A stretch of DNA of 64,000 bases from Campylobacter sp. MIT 12-8780 (GCF_006864535.1 NZ_QHLL01000003.1:124001-188000), one strand, 5' to 3'; counted from the first letter of the stretch, positions 19,207 to 28,723 are shown. Translations and numbers: made by a program. The notes: a model not told the origin generated them from the sequence alone.

Positions 19207-20076
19207 TTAAAGCTTGCCGCCTTCGATAACAACGCTTTCTGGATTGATATCATCAGTGAAAGCTTCTTTTAAAGTTGCATCATAAGCTTTATGGAAAAAC
19301 TGCTCATCAGCAAGCTTTACGATAAGATCATTGATAAAGTTTTTAAGCTCATCATTGCCTTTTTTTACAGCTGCAGCGATAACATCTTTGTTACCGAGTT
19401 CTTGGATAGCAACTTTGAAATTTGGCTTATCTTTTACCCAAGCAAATAAAAGCGTATTATCATGAGCTAAGGCTTGTCCGCGTCCATCAAGTAAAGCTGC
19501 AAAAGTCTCGGTGTTTTGATCAAATTTCAAGCTTTTGATCTCTGGATAATTCGTAGTAAAAAATGCATCAGCTGTAGTGCCTTTGTTTAAGATAAGAGTT
19601 TTATCTTTAAGATCATCAACACTTGTTACATTCAAATCTTGTGGCACAACTACGCCTAAAGCCACTTTCATATAAGGCAAAGTAAAATCAACTTGTTCAG
19701 CTCTTTCTGGAGTTTGAGTAAAATTTGCCAAGATAATATCAACTTTATCAGACTTTAAAAACTCAACGCGATTTGCTGCTTCAACAAGCACAAATTGCAC
19801 CTTGTTTTCATCGCCTAAAAGCTCTTGTGCTATGCGTTTTGCAAAGACAATATCATAACCTTGATTTACCCCTTTTTCATCAACAAAACCAAAAGGAGGT
19901 TTGTCACCAAAAACGCCGATTCTCACTACGCCGTTATTTTTGATACTCTCAAGAGTTGAAGCTGCTTGAGTGTTAGCAGAAGTTGTGTTAGTATCTTCTT
20001 TTGAAGATGAGTTTGAGCAAGCGCTTAGAAACGCTACAAACAATGCCAAAATGGCAGAAGAAATGATTCTTTTCAT
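19207..20076 (-). CDS. cjaA: CjaA cysteine-binding lipoprotein (amino-acid ABC transporter)
   Basis: A 289-residue periplasmic solute-binding protein of family 3. The signal peptide ends in a lipobox (FLSAC, Cys at 20), and a Ser/Thr/Asn-rich tether follows. The mature part has VRIGVFGDKPPFGFVDEKG, VEAANRVEFLKSDKVDIILANFTQTPERAEQV and NKGTTADAFF. These closely match C. jejuni CjaA as I remember it; CjaA binds cysteine and is an immunodominant antigen. The tether looks longer than in C. jejuni. No permease or ATPase genes are adjacent. A strong TATAAT promoter lies 69 bp upstream and AAGGAG precedes the ATG. Confidence 0.95.
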   Translation of the reverse strand: MKRIISSAILALFVAFLSACSNSSSKEDTNTTSANTQAASTLESIKNNGVVRIGVFGDKPPFGFVDEKGVNQGYDIVFAKRIAQELLGDENKVQFVLVEAANRVEFLKSDKVDIILANFTQTPERAEQVDFTLPYMKVALGVVVPQDLNVTSVDDLKDKTLILNKGTTADAFFTTNYPEIKSLKFDQNTETFAALLDGRGQALAHDNTLLFAWVKDKPNFKVAIQELGNKDVIAAAVKKGNDELKNFINDLIVKLADEQFFHKAYDATLKEAFTDDINPESVVIEGGKL

Positions 20077-20144
20077 TTATTCTCCTTGTGAAATTTATGA
20101 TTGTTAAAAATCATATTAAATTACTACGAAAATGTAGCTTTGGC

Positions 20145-20150
20145 ATTATA
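20145..20150 (-). promoter_or_regulatory. -10 element of the cjaA promoter
   Basis: On the minus strand GCGTGTATAATGCC contains a perfect TATAAT, 69 bp before the cjaA ATG in the gap after truA. The A/T-rich upstream stretch fits a strong sigma-70 promoter. Confidence 0.7.
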
Positions 20151-20193
20151 CACGCTAAAAGTTTAAAGTATGATTAAATTTGTTTTATTTAAT

Positions 20194-20910
20194 TTAATAG
20201 CTTATGGAACTTAAATATAGCCCATTTGCTGGGGCTAAAACTCGGCTTGATATACTTTTAGCCTCAATTTGATCTTGCAATTGCTTTAGCGTTATCTTGC
20301 CTTCAAGCACCCTTAGCACAGCAGCAACGCTAAGGCGAATTTGAGCCCTTAAAAAGCCATCAGCTTGAAAATAAAAGATCGTATAATGCCTAAATGCGTA
20401 AGCTTTTGCCTGAAACATTGTTTTAATGGTATTTTTATCGCTTTGCTTTTGAAAATACACAAAGTCGTGTTTGCCAAGAAATAAGCTCAAAGCAAGATTA
20501 GCCTTTTTTAAATCTATCTTTGGATAAAAAGTGCAATATGGGCTTAAAAATGGGCTAAAACAAGCATGATTAAACACATAACGATACGCTCTTTTTTTGG
20601 CATCAAATCTTGGCTGAAAGCTTTGAGGCACTTTATAGATGGCTTTTATATCTAAATGCGGGCGAGCGAATTTGTTGATTTGTTTTTTAAGATACTCAAG
20701 ATCACTAAAATGCTCGCCACATTCTACGCTTGCGACATTTCTTAAGGCATGCACGCCCTTATCAGTGCGAGAAGCAAATAAAACTTGATTAAAAATGCCA
20801 AGATGAGCTAAAGCAGAGCTTAAATGATCTTGCACGCTATTTTTGTGAGGCTGGGTTGCTGAGCCTTGAAATTTAGAGCCATCATAAGCTAAGATAAGTT
20901 TAAGCTTCAC
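20194..20910 (-). CDS. truA: tRNA pseudouridine(38-40) synthase TruA
   Basis: A 238-residue enzyme that converts uridines 38-40 of tRNA anticodon arms to pseudouridine. It starts MKLKLILAYDGSKFQGSATQ. The catalytic Asp lies in ASRTDKGVHALRN, and RAYRYVFNH and FLRAQIRLSVAAVLRV are further family blocks. It is slightly shorter than the usual 245-270. It is the last gene of the leftward glmU-to-truA run and directly abuts the LptF/G gene. Confidence 0.95.
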   Translation of the reverse strand: MKLKLILAYDGSKFQGSATQPHKNSVQDHLSSALAHLGIFNQVLFASRTDKGVHALRNVASVECGEHFSDLEYLKKQINKFARPHLDIKAIYKVPQSFQPRFDAKKRAYRYVFNHACFSPFLSPYCTFYPKIDLKKANLALSLFLGKHDFVYFQKQSDKNTIKTMFQAKAYAFRHYTIFYFQADGFLRAQIRLSVAAVLRVLEGKITLKQLQDQIEAKSISSRVLAPANGLYLSSISY

Positions 20911-21936
20911 TTAATACCTGCTAAGAATTTTAAATTTAAAATACAACACAGAAGCAAGCAAAAAGATCAAAAAGATTAAAATCACAGCCAGTAAAGGTGG
21001 CTGATAAAACACGCTTAAAGCCCCAAAATAAAGTGCAATCACCCCAAAAATCCCAAAATACACAAAACCTTTTTCATAGCGATAAGTTACCAAACCAAAG
21101 CACAAAGCAAAAAAGGTGCTAGCCACTGGAAAAAGAGCGATGAGAGTGTAAATAACAAATTCTTTTGCTTTTTTTTCATTTGAGTTCATATCATTCCAAT
21201 ACCTATAAAAAGGCTCTTTGTTTGTATCAAAACCACTCAACAAGGTATTGACAACTAAAGTATCAAAATGCCCCAAATACCAAGTATTGTTCTGCTCGAA
21301 GCTATAGACCTTGCCATCACTTAACTTAAACGCAAGGCTTTGATCGACTCGATCAAGCACGCCTTCTTTGGCGATGATGAGCTGTTCTTTAGGATTTGTT
21401 TTAGTGCTTGGGTGATACATAATGATATTTTCATATAAGCTTTGATTTTCTTTTTCTATGAATACAAGCCAATCTAAGAATTTTTGTCCGAATTCTCCGG
21501 TTTTAAGATTGAGCTTTACTTGAGTTTTTTTAAAATCCACAAAATTACTCTGCAAAGCCGCTGCGACTGGGATAAACACTAAAGCAACCACAAGCATAAA
21601 AGCACTCAACAAACAAGCGATTTTTAAGAAAAAATAGCCTATTTCTTTAGGCGAGAAACCAAGCGCAAAACACACTATACTTTCATTTTCCCTTGATAAG
21701 CGGTAAAGAGCTAAAGTTAGAGCGATAAAAAAACTTATCGGCAAGGTAAAAATAAGTATGCGAGGGATCATAAAGCTATAGAGTTTTAAAAAGTCTAAAA
21801 ACGAAATTTCAATGCTTGCTGTTAGGCGAGCAAGCTGGATAAAAAATACCATAGAAACGATGAGAAAAAGCACTAAAAAAAGTGATAAATTTGTGCTTAA
21901 GAAATGATTTAAGCTGTATTTATAAACGAGTTTCAT
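20911..21936 (-). CDS. LptF/LptG-family permease (YjgP/YjgQ)
   Basis: A 341-residue inner-membrane protein of the lipopolysaccharide-export LptB2FG type. It has a helix pair at about 15-85, a large periplasmic beta domain (about 120-265, with VDFKKTQVKLNLKTGEFGQKF), and a C-terminal set of three helices. I start it at ATG 21936 (MKLVYKYSLNHFL), which has AAAGG before it; the open frame extends 10 codons further upstream. It overlaps the end of the peptidase gene by 17 bp. In this organism it should help carry lipooligosaccharide to the outer membrane. F and G cannot be told apart here. Confidence 0.88.
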   Translation of the reverse strand: MKLVYKYSLNHFLSTNLSLFLVLFLIVSMVFFIQLARLTASIEISFLDFLKLYSFMIPRILIFTLPISFFIALTLALYRLSRENESIVCFALGFSPKEIGYFFLKIACLLSAFMLVVALVFIPVAAALQSNFVDFKKTQVKLNLKTGEFGQKFLDWLVFIEKENQSLYENIIMYHPSTKTNPKEQLIIAKEGVLDRVDQSLAFKLSDGKVYSFEQNNTWYLGHFDTLVVNTLLSGFDTNKEPFYRYWNDMNSNEKKAKEFVIYTLIALFPVASTFFALCFGLVTYRYEKGFVYFGIFGVIALYFGALSVFYQPPLLAVILIFLIFLLASVLYFKFKILSRY

Positions 21937-22702
21937 AATACCTTTCCATAAAAAAAATACAAACAAAAGCTAGGCTAAAAAAAGGAATCATTGCGATTTT
22001 GGGGCTTTTTTCACCTTTAAATTTCAAAACAAGCAAAAAAGGTAAAGCCATGCAGGCTGCTAGAAAAATCATCAAAAAGCCAAGCTTAAAGCCCAGCACT
22101 CCTGCTAAGGCTGCTACGATTAAAACATCAGCCTCGCCCATACTCTCAAGCACTTCATTTTGCTTTTGAAAATTGATGATAAAACTTACAAAGCTTTTCA
22201 GCAAAAACATAAAACCAGCAAATACTAAAGCACAAAGCAAAAAACCTTGCTCAAAATGCTCCAAAAAGACTAAATTAAACAGCTCTTCACTTTTAAAGCC
22301 AAGCAAAAAAGCACACACAAATGCTAGCCACAGCAAAAACTCAGGCACGCTTAAGAGATAAAAATCGATCAACGACAAGAGCAAAAGCACGCTTAAAAGC
22401 AAAATAAGCACAAAAAATTCACTCAAACTTGAGCTAAAAACAAAACCAAGCACAAAAAGTAAAGCAGATAAACACTCCACAATCAAAAGTTCATAAGGAA
22501 GTTTAGCCCCACAAAAGCCGCATTTTCCTTTTAAAAACACAAAAGAAAAAAGAGGGATTAAATGATAAAACTTTAAATCATTTTTGCATACAAAGCAAAA
22601 GGACCTTGCCTTAAAAAGTGGCATTTGAAAGCAAAATCTTTGAGCTAAAGCAGTCAAAAATGAGCCTATGCAAAGTCCTAAAATTCCTACCAAAATTATC
22701 AT
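21920..22702 (-). CDS. Prepilin peptidase / A24 leader peptidase
   Basis: A 260-residue polytopic aspartic protease that removes type-IV-pilin-like leader peptides and can methylate the new N-terminus. The two CxxC pairs of the methylase loop are present (CFVCKND and CGFCGAK). Catalytic Asp sites are in SLIDFYLLSVP and the GxxD-type GEADVLI motif. About eight hydrophobic helices follow. In Campylobacter this enzyme is linked to the transformation/secretion apparatus rather than to classical pili. It overlaps uppS by 4 bp and the LptF/G gene by 17 bp. Confidence 0.9.
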   Translation of the reverse strand: MIILVGILGLCIGSFLTALAQRFCFQMPLFKARSFCFVCKNDLKFYHLIPLFSFVFLKGKCGFCGAKLPYELLIVECLSALLFVLGFVFSSSLSEFFVLILLLSVLLLLSLIDFYLLSVPEFLLWLAFVCAFLLGFKSEELFNLVFLEHFEQGFLLCALVFAGFMFLLKSFVSFIINFQKQNEVLESMGEADVLIVAALAGVLGFKLGFLMIFLAACMALPFLLVLKFKGEKSPKIAMIPFFSLAFVCIFFMERYYETRL

Positions 22703-23367
22703 TTACCAAAGGTTCTTTCGCGTTTTTGAAATTCTTTGATGATTTTTTTAAATTCTCTTTTGGTAAGTCCTGGAAAAAGAGTATTGCTAAAGCAAATTTC
22801 AGCATAAGCACACTGCCAAAGCAAGAAATTTGAAAGCCTCTTAGCATCCCCTACTCTTAAAAGCAAATCCACATCTAAAGGTAGATCTAAATTTGCACTG
22901 ATATGAGCTTCATTTGGCTCCAAGCCCTTTTCAATACACCTTTTTACTGCACGCACTATCTCATCTTTTGAGCCATAACTTATAGCTAAATTGACACATA
23001 AAAGCGTGCAATCACAAGTGAGCTCTTGAGCTTTTTTAATCTTAGCTTGCAAATGAGGCTCAAGGCGACTTAAATCCCCAATAGCCCTTAATCTTACATT
23101 GTTTTCAACAAAACGCTCAAGGCTCTCATCAAGCACCTTTTCAAGCAGTTTAAAGATAAACTCAATCTCATCTTTTGGACGCGCCCAATTTTCAGTACTA
23201 AAAGCAAAAAGACTAAGCTCTTTTACACCTTCTTCAACGCAAACTTGCATTAGTCTTTCTATAGTTTTTAGCCCTCTTGAATAGCCAAGTTTTGCTAAAA
23301 AGCCATTTTGCCTTGCCCAACGCCTGTTGCCGTCCATTACCACTGCAAGATGATTGAGTGTGTTCAT
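22699..23367 (-). CDS. uppS: Undecaprenyl diphosphate synthase
   Basis: A 222-residue cis-prenyltransferase that makes the C55 lipid carrier for peptidoglycan and surface glycans. Signature blocks are LAVVMDGNRRWARQNG at the N-terminus (catalytic Asp), LFAFSTENWARPKDEI, and near the C-terminus DLLLRVGDAKRLSNFLLWQ. The length is slightly below the usual 230-250. It overlaps the peptidase gene by 4 bp and follows the hypothetical gene by 2 bp, so it is one operon with glmU and coaBC. Confidence 0.95.
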   Translation of the reverse strand: MNTLNHLAVVMDGNRRWARQNGFLAKLGYSRGLKTIERLMQVCVEEGVKELSLFAFSTENWARPKDEIEFIFKLLEKVLDESLERFVENNVRLRAIGDLSRLEPHLQAKIKKAQELTCDCTLLCVNLAISYGSKDEIVRAVKRCIEKGLEPNEAHISANLDLPLDVDLLLRVGDAKRLSNFLLWQCAYAEICFSNTLFPGLTKREFKKIIKEFQKRERTFGK

Positions 23368-23369
23368 AT

Positions 23370-23987
23370 TTATCCTTTAAAATCAAGCCGTTTTTTTACT
23401 TTAAAAAGAGCTGTAAGTTTAGTTTGCTGAAAAATAGCAAATCCTAAATGCTTGCTTAAAAAATTCGCCACCTTAAAAAAAGGCGTATAAAGCTTTACAC
23501 CCTCTTCTTCAATGATAAGCTTTAAGCTTCCAAATACGCTAAAATACAAATAAAGCTCGGTTTTTTTTGCTCCTACTCTAAGCTGAAACAAACAAGCCTT
23601 ATCTTCAAAAACAAAGGGGATATGATAGATATTTTCATAACTTGCAAAAAGCATAGCCTTAAAAAGCTCAAAGCTTGCCTTATCTTTAGCGTTGATTAAG
23701 TTTTCAATCACAAAAGCCTTAAAATCAAAATCGTGTTCTAAAAGCCTTAATATAAGCTTAAGTCCCTCTTCATAATATATAAGTTCTGGCTTTTGAGCAA
23801 GATTTTTAAAAGTGATCACACCGCCTTTATCTGTATAAAGCTCAGCCAAATATTCAGCCCCTACCTCAAGCTCAATATGACTTTTGGTGCTGACTTTTTT
23901 ATGATTTAAAAGCAAGGTATAGTTATTATATCCTGTTTTTTCAAGCACCTTCATTTGCACTGGTAAGGTTGCATTAATCATACTCAT
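23370..23987 (-). CDS. Conserved Campylobacter protein of unknown function
   Basis: A 205-residue soluble protein with no motif I recognise. It has an N-terminal beta-rich part (VLEKTGYNNYTLLLNHKKVSTKSHIELEVG) that looks like a small barrel. A helical middle follows, and then a C-terminal part with YLYFSVFGSLKLIIEEEGVKL. It starts at the base after the coaBC stop and ends 2 bp before uppS. The same position is held by Cj0823 in C. jejuni (from memory). The tight packing in a cell-wall/CoA operon suggests a housekeeping role, which remains unknown. Confidence 0.8.
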   Translation of the reverse strand: MSMINATLPVQMKVLEKTGYNNYTLLLNHKKVSTKSHIELEVGAEYLAELYTDKGGVITFKNLAQKPELIYYEEGLKLILRLLEHDFDFKAFVIENLINAKDKASFELFKAMLFASYENIYHIPFVFEDKACLFQLRVGAKKTELYLYFSVFGSLKLIIEEEGVKLYTPFFKVANFLSKHLGFAIFQQTKLTALFKVKKRLDFKG

Positions 23988-25145
23988 TTATAAGCCTTTA
24001 CACAAATGAGCGATTTCAAAAGCAAGTTCTTCTTTATCTTTAAGATCAAGTTTTACACTTTTATCCTTGAAAAAAAGCTCAAATTCGCTTTTTGTAGAGC
24101 CAAACTCAACCTTGCCTTTGCTGAGTATATTTAAACATACCATATCAAGCTTTTTTTCTTGAAGCATATTTTTAGCATTTTGAAGGGCATTTTGCTTATC
24201 AAGTTCCATCTTAAAGCCTATTTTTTTACCCTTAAATTCACAAGTTTTAAGCACATCGATATTTGTTTTTAAATGCAAATCAAGTCCTTGTGGGTGATCT
24301 TTTTTCTTTACCTTGCCCTTAAAACCCTCGCACACAAAATCACTTACCGCAGCTGCCATAAACAAATAATCCTCATTTTTATAAGCTTTAAGCAAGGTTG
24401 CAAGTTCCTTAGAGCTTTCAAAAAGCTTTAATTCATAAGGCGTATCAAAATGCACCGAGCTTAAAAGTGTAACCTTAGCCCCTAAAAAATAAAAAGCATC
24501 AGCTAAAGCCTTAGCCATTTTTCCGCTTGAAAAATTACTAATGCACCTTACCTCATCAATCTTTTCTTTAGTGCCTCCACCAGTGATAATAATGCTTTTA
24601 TCAGCCCAAAAATCTTGCTTTAAAAGCATTCTTTTGCTTTCATTAAAAATGCTTTGAACCTCAGCTAAAGCTCCAACGCCCTCATCTTTGCAGGCTAAAA
24701 CTTTTGAAATAGGCTTAATGATAAGGGCTTTGTTTTGCTCTAAAAGTTTTAAAGAGTTTTGGGTACTAAAATGCAAATACATAGCCGTATTTGCAGCAGG
24801 AGCGATGATAAGAGGAGCTTTTGTGGCGATTAGAGTTTGGATAAAAAGTGTATCGGCTATACCTAAGGCAAGTTTGTTGATAGAGTTTATACTTGCTGGA
24901 GCAAAAAGGATAAGATCACAATCCTTGCTAAAAGCGATATGATTTTTATCATTTTCCCAGCTTTCATTTAAGCCGTGTAAAACCTCATCAGCCAAAGCCT
25001 CAAAGCTCATAACGCTTGCAAATTTAAGCACACCATCACTAAGCAAAACCTTGACCCTAAAGCCTTCTTTTTTAAACAAAGAAATGAGCTCATAAGCCTT
25101 ATAAAAGGCTATGCTTCCACTTACGGCAAGTAAAATCGTTTTCAT
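23988..25145 (-). CDS. coaBC: CoaBC phosphopantothenoylcysteine decarboxylase/synthetase
   Basis: A 385-residue bifunctional coenzyme A enzyme. The N-terminal flavoprotein CoaC half (1-175) begins KTILLAVSGSIAFYKAYELI and has the FAPASINSINKLALGIADTL and PAANTAMY segments. The C-terminal CoaB half (about 185-385) starts IIITGGGTKEKIDEVRCISN and contains FMAAAVSDF and the K-rich KVKKKDHPQG loop. The start overlaps the glmU stop by 4 bp (ATGA). It was formerly named dfp. Confidence 0.95.
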   Translation of the reverse strand: MKTILLAVSGSIAFYKAYELISLFKKEGFRVKVLLSDGVLKFASVMSFEALADEVLHGLNESWENDKNHIAFSKDCDLILFAPASINSINKLALGIADTLFIQTLIATKAPLIIAPAANTAMYLHFSTQNSLKLLEQNKALIIKPISKVLACKDEGVGALAEVQSIFNESKRMLLKQDFWADKSIIITGGGTKEKIDEVRCISNFSSGKMAKALADAFYFLGAKVTLLSSVHFDTPYELKLFESSKELATLLKAYKNEDYLFMAAAVSDFVCEGFKGKVKKKDHPQGLDLHLKTNIDVLKTCEFKGKKIGFKMELDKQNALQNAKNMLQEKKLDMVCLNILSKGKVEFGSTKSEFELFFKDKSVKLDLKDKEELAFEIAHLCKGL

Positions 25146-26434
25146 TGGAGTCCAAATTTTTTATAAAAAAAGTCTTTGACTATCTTTTTTTCGGCTCTAT
25201 TGATAAATAAGCTTCCTTTTGGCACACACCCACTTACACTACTACCAGCTGCGATAATAACCTCATCTTCTATTTCAACAGGAGCGATGAGCTGAGTATC
25301 TGAGCCTATGAAAACTTTTTTACCTATGATGGTTTTGTGTTTTTTAAGCCCATCATAATTACAAGTGATAGTCCCACAGCCCACATTCGTGCCCTCATCT
25401 ATCTCACAATCGCCCAAATAGCTTAAATGTCCAGCCTTTACGCCCTTAAGTTTAGCGTTTTTACACTCTACAAAATTACCAATGTGAGTATTTACAAGCT
25501 CGCATTTTGGACGCAAGTGGGCTAAAGGTCCTAGATCTGAGTTTATCACAACGCTATCTTCAATCACACTTGAGCTTTTAATGATAGAGTTTTCAATCAC
25601 ACTTTTACCCTCTATACGCACATGTTCATAAATTTCGCATTCTCCTTTAAAAACAGCTTCGCAGCTGATAAAACTTGAGCTAGGATTATGAAAAATCACG
25701 CCTTGTAGCATAAGCTCTTTTTTAATACGATCTTGCATTAAGGTTTCAGCTGTGCTTAGCTCAAATTTATCATTTACGCCCATAAACTCAAGCTCATCAA
25801 CAAAGCAAGCTTTCACACTAGCATTTAAGTTCTTAGCTAAGGCAATGGCATCGGTTAGATAATACTCCTTTGCCGCATTTTGGTTTGAAATTTGAGGCAA
25901 TACCTGAGCAAGAATTTCACTTTTAATCACATACACGCCACTATTACAAATGCTAATTTTCCTCTCATTCTCATTTGCATCTTTAAATTCGACGATTTTT
26001 TGTACTTCATCATTTTTAAGCACCACTCTGCCGTAATTTTTTGGCTCTTTGCTTTCAAAGACAGCCACGCCAAAATCAGCTTGTAAATCCCTCATTTTTT
26101 CCAAACTTTTTTGAGTGATTAAGGGCATATCCCCACACAGCACTAAAAGCCTTTCATATTTTGGTGTATAGCCTTTTAAAGCTCCTGCGGTTCCTGGGTA
26201 ATGCTCTAAATCTTGAGTAAAAAAACGCACATTTTTAAAGTCTTTGCAAATTTCTTCTTCTATGAGTTCTTTTTGATGAGAAAGCACCACACTCACATCA
26301 TCGCTGATTACAAAAGCTTGTTTGAGTATATGAAAGATCATAGCCTTGCCACTTAGACTTTGTAAAACTTTAGCCTTATTTGACTTCATTCTTGTTCCAA
26401 GTCCAGCTGCTAGGACAACTACAGAAATGCTCAT
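25142..26434 (-). CDS. glmU: Bifunctional GlmU (UDP-GlcNAc pyrophosphorylase/GlcN-1-P acetyltransferase)
   Basis: A 430-residue enzyme for the last two steps to UDP-GlcNAc, precursor of peptidoglycan, LOS and protein glycans. The N-terminal nucleotidyltransferase has VVLAAGLGTRMKSNKAKVLQ and LCGDMPL. The C-terminal left-handed beta helix has HLRPKCELVNTHIGNFVE, KAGHLSYLGDCEIDEGTNVG and CGTITCNYDG. It is the first gene of the leftward run down to truA and is divergent from fliP across 176 bp. Slightly shorter than E. coli GlmU at the C-terminus. Confidence 0.96.
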   Translation of the reverse strand: MSISVVVLAAGLGTRMKSNKAKVLQSLSGKAMIFHILKQAFVISDDVSVVLSHQKELIEEEICKDFKNVRFFTQDLEHYPGTAGALKGYTPKYERLLVLCGDMPLITQKSLEKMRDLQADFGVAVFESKEPKNYGRVVLKNDEVQKIVEFKDANENERKISICNSGVYVIKSEILAQVLPQISNQNAAKEYYLTDAIALAKNLNASVKACFVDELEFMGVNDKFELSTAETLMQDRIKKELMLQGVIFHNPSSSFISCEAVFKGECEIYEHVRIEGKSVIENSIIKSSSVIEDSVVINSDLGPLAHLRPKCELVNTHIGNFVECKNAKLKGVKAGHLSYLGDCEIDEGTNVGCGTITCNYDGLKKHKTIIGKKVFIGSDTQLIAPVEIEDEVIIAAGSSVSGCVPKGSLFINRAEKKIVKDFFYKKFGLQ

Positions 26435-26610
26435 TATATTTCCTTGAAAAATTTCTTATATTGTAGCAAGTTAAAGTTAAAAAGGCTTGATTTTAGGGTG
26501 TAAATTGGCTATGGAATTTTTGAATTTATCTTGATTTTTATAGCTCTTTTAACCCAAATTTCAGTGATGAAATTCTATAATCAGCTTTTAGATTAAAATA
26601 AGGCTTCATT

Positions 26611-27348
26611 TTGAAAATTATCTCTTTGCTTTTTTTGCTTAGCTCTGTTTTATTTGCTGCTCCTGAAGCAACTATACCAAGCGTAAATTTAAGCTTAAGC
26701 GCACCAGATAGCCCACAACAGCTCGTTACCGTGATGAATATCATCATCGTTTTAACCATACTTGCCCTAGCTCCTACCATAGTTTTTGTGATGACTTCTT
26801 TTTTAAGGCTTATCGTGGTATTTTCTTTTTTAAGACAAGCCTTAGGCACCACAACCATGCCACCAAATACCATACTTTTAACCTTTGCTTTAGTGCTTAC
26901 CTTTTTCATCATGGAGCCAACAGCAACAAAGGCTTATAATGAAGGTGTGCGTCCTTACTTAGCAGAACAAATTGGCTATGAAGAAGCCTTTGATAGAGCA
27001 AGTCGCCCTTTTAAAGACTTTATGCTTAAAAACACAAGAGAAAAGGACTTAGCTTTATTTTACCGCATACGAAACCTGCCAAATCCTCAAACTATCAATG
27101 ATGTGCCCTTAACCATCATCGTGCCAGCCTTTGTGATTTCTGAGCTAAAAACAGCTTTTGAGATAGGTTTTTTGATTTATTTGCCTTTTTTGGTTATTGA
27201 TATGGTCATTAGTTCAGTTTTAATGTCTATGGGTATGATGATGCTTCCGCCTGTGATGATTTCACTACCTTTTAAGCTACTCATATTTGTGCTTGTTGAT
27301 GGTTGGAATTTGCTTGTGCAAAAACTTGTTGAAAGCTATATGCTCTAA
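26611..27348 (+). CDS. fliP: Flagellar export apparatus protein FliP
   Basis: A 245-residue inner-membrane component of the flagellar type III export gate. It has a cleavable signal (KIISLLFLLSSVLFA), then VMTSFLRLIVVFSFLRQALGTTTMPPNTILLTFAL and the C-terminal SELKTAFEIGFLIYLPFLVIDMVISSVLMSMGMMMLPP, both highly conserved FliP blocks. The start is a TTG with AAGG 7 bp upstream; no ATG lies before the signal peptide. It is a single gene, divergent from glmU, as Cj0820c is in C. jejuni. Confidence 0.95.
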   Translation: MKIISLLFLLSSVLFAAPEATIPSVNLSLSAPDSPQQLVTVMNIIIVLTILALAPTIVFVMTSFLRLIVVFSFLRQALGTTTMPPNTILLTFALVLTFFIMEPTATKAYNEGVRPYLAEQIGYEEAFDRASRPFKDFMLKNTREKDLALFYRIRNLPNPQTINDVPLTIIVPAFVISELKTAFEIGFLIYLPFLVIDMVISSVLMSMGMMMLPPVMISLPFKLLIFVLVDGWNLLVQKLVESYML

Positions 27349-27383
27349 CTTTTCTAACAATGATAAAAAAGTAAAAACAAATT

Positions 27384-28280
27384 TTAAATTTTCGTCCCTT
27401 TTTCATAATGCTTGATGATTTTATAATGAATCCACAAAGAAAAAAACATCAAGGCTGTGCCTATGCTTATACGCACAAGTTCAGCTGTGCTAAAATGAAC
27501 TTGTTTTTCTGGGAAAAAAAGCCAGATTAAAAGTGCATTAGCTAATACAGCAGCTGGTATAAGAGCGTTATTCATAATGGCAAGCACCCCACTATCTACC
27601 ATAGTTGCTCCCTTGTTCCACCAAAAATACCCAAGCCCAGAGGCAATAAGCCCAAGATAGATTAAAACAGCCCAAGAACTTGCACTTTTTGGCAAATTTG
27701 AGCTATCTCCAAGTGTAAAAAAGGCTAAGCCAGCGATGAGACTTGCTCCTAAATGAAAATACCCAAAAATACTTTTTTGATCCTTAATAGGCTCTTTTTC
27801 AAGCACGATTTTATAAAGACTTTGAGCTGTGCCAAAGACTAAATTTGCTCCCTGAATGAGTAAAAAGCCTATGAGGAAATTTGAGCTTAAATCATTTGCT
27901 TTGATAATATAAGCTCCAAGCACGCAAATACTTATACTTAAAAGATAAAAGGCTCTAAAGCGATGAGAAAATAAATCATAAATCAAGCTCACATAAAAAG
28001 GCGTAAAGATAGTAAAAAGAGCCACTTCAGCTACACTTAAATACAAAAAAGAATGGTAATAAAATATATACATAATGCCAATTTGCAAGCCACCTATACC
28101 CATAAATTTAAGCTTTAAAGAGTTTTTGCACTGCCAATTCAAAAAAGGCAAAAACACCAAAAAAGCTAAAAACACACGCATAAAAATGGCAAAAAAGCTA
28201 TCCATTTGTCCGCTGATAAAATAGCCTATGAGCGGAAAAGAAAAAGCCCAAATACAAGTAACAATGATAAGATAATTCAT
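27384..28280 (-). CDS. EamA/DMT-family transporter
   Basis: A 298-residue inner-membrane protein with ten predicted helices in two repeated EamA halves (about 1-130 and 145-285). It begins MNYLIIVTCIWAFSFPLIGYFISGQMDS, and the second half holds SSWAVLIYLGLIASGLGYFWWNKG. Family members export amino acids or metabolites; the substrate here is unknown. It converges on fliP and begins 27 bp after the CoA-binding gene, so the two could share a transcript. Confidence 0.87.
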   Translation of the reverse strand: MNYLIIVTCIWAFSFPLIGYFISGQMDSFFAIFMRVFLAFLVFLPFLNWQCKNSLKLKFMGIGGLQIGIMYIFYYHSFLYLSVAEVALFTIFTPFYVSLIYDLFSHRFRAFYLLSISICVLGAYIIKANDLSSNFLIGFLLIQGANLVFGTAQSLYKIVLEKEPIKDQKSIFGYFHLGASLIAGLAFFTLGDSSNLPKSASSWAVLIYLGLIASGLGYFWWNKGATMVDSGVLAIMNNALIPAAVLANALLIWLFFPEKQVHFSTAELVRISIGTALMFFSLWIHYKIIKHYEKGTKI

Positions 28281-28307
28281 ACAATCCCCATTTAGCTTAA
28301 AATTCTA

Positions 28308-28709
28308 TTATATACAAGCTCTTTTTTCAAGCTCGATTTTCATACACCTATCTTGCACAAAGCAAATTCCAGCCTTTTTGCATTCTTCTTTGACTTTTTC
28401 ATTTGTGATACCAAGCTGGAGCCAAAAGTTTTTAATGCCTTTTTTCTTGATGATAGGCAAAAGCTCATCTGCAAATTCGCCCTTTCTAAACATCAGCACT
28501 AAATCCACCTTTTCATTTATATGCTCAAGACTAGGCACAGCAAGCTTATCAAAAAGCATAAGCTCTTTTGGATAGATAGGAAAAACCTCAAAACCATGCT
28601 CTTGCAAGCATTTGCTTACATAATGACTTGGCTTGCTCTCATCTGGACTTAAGCCAACAACGGCAACTTTTTTGCAATTTTTTATGATATATTCGATATT
28701 TTCTTGCAT
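28308..28709 (-). CDS. CoA-binding domain protein (YccU-like)
   Basis: A 133-residue single Rossmann-domain protein of the CoA_binding_2 family. Family features are CKKVAVVGLSPDESKPSHYVSKCLQEHGFEVFPIYP, DLVLMFRKGEFADELLPIIKKKG and the C-terminal CFVQDRCMKIE. It probably binds CoA or a related nucleotide; the role is unknown. It lies 14 bp after ilvA in the same direction. Confidence 0.88.
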   Translation of the reverse strand: MQENIEYIIKNCKKVAVVGLSPDESKPSHYVSKCLQEHGFEVFPIYPKELMLFDKLAVPSLEHINEKVDLVLMFRKGEFADELLPIIKKKGIKNFWLQLGITNEKVKEECKKAGICFVQDRCMKIELEKRACI

Positions 28710-28723
28710 TTTTCTTCCTTTCT

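Noticed and set aside
26538-26912. 124-codon minus-strand ORF over fliP
   Set aside because: It is antisense to the conserved N-terminal blocks of fliP and has low-complexity Lys/Thr/Val composition.
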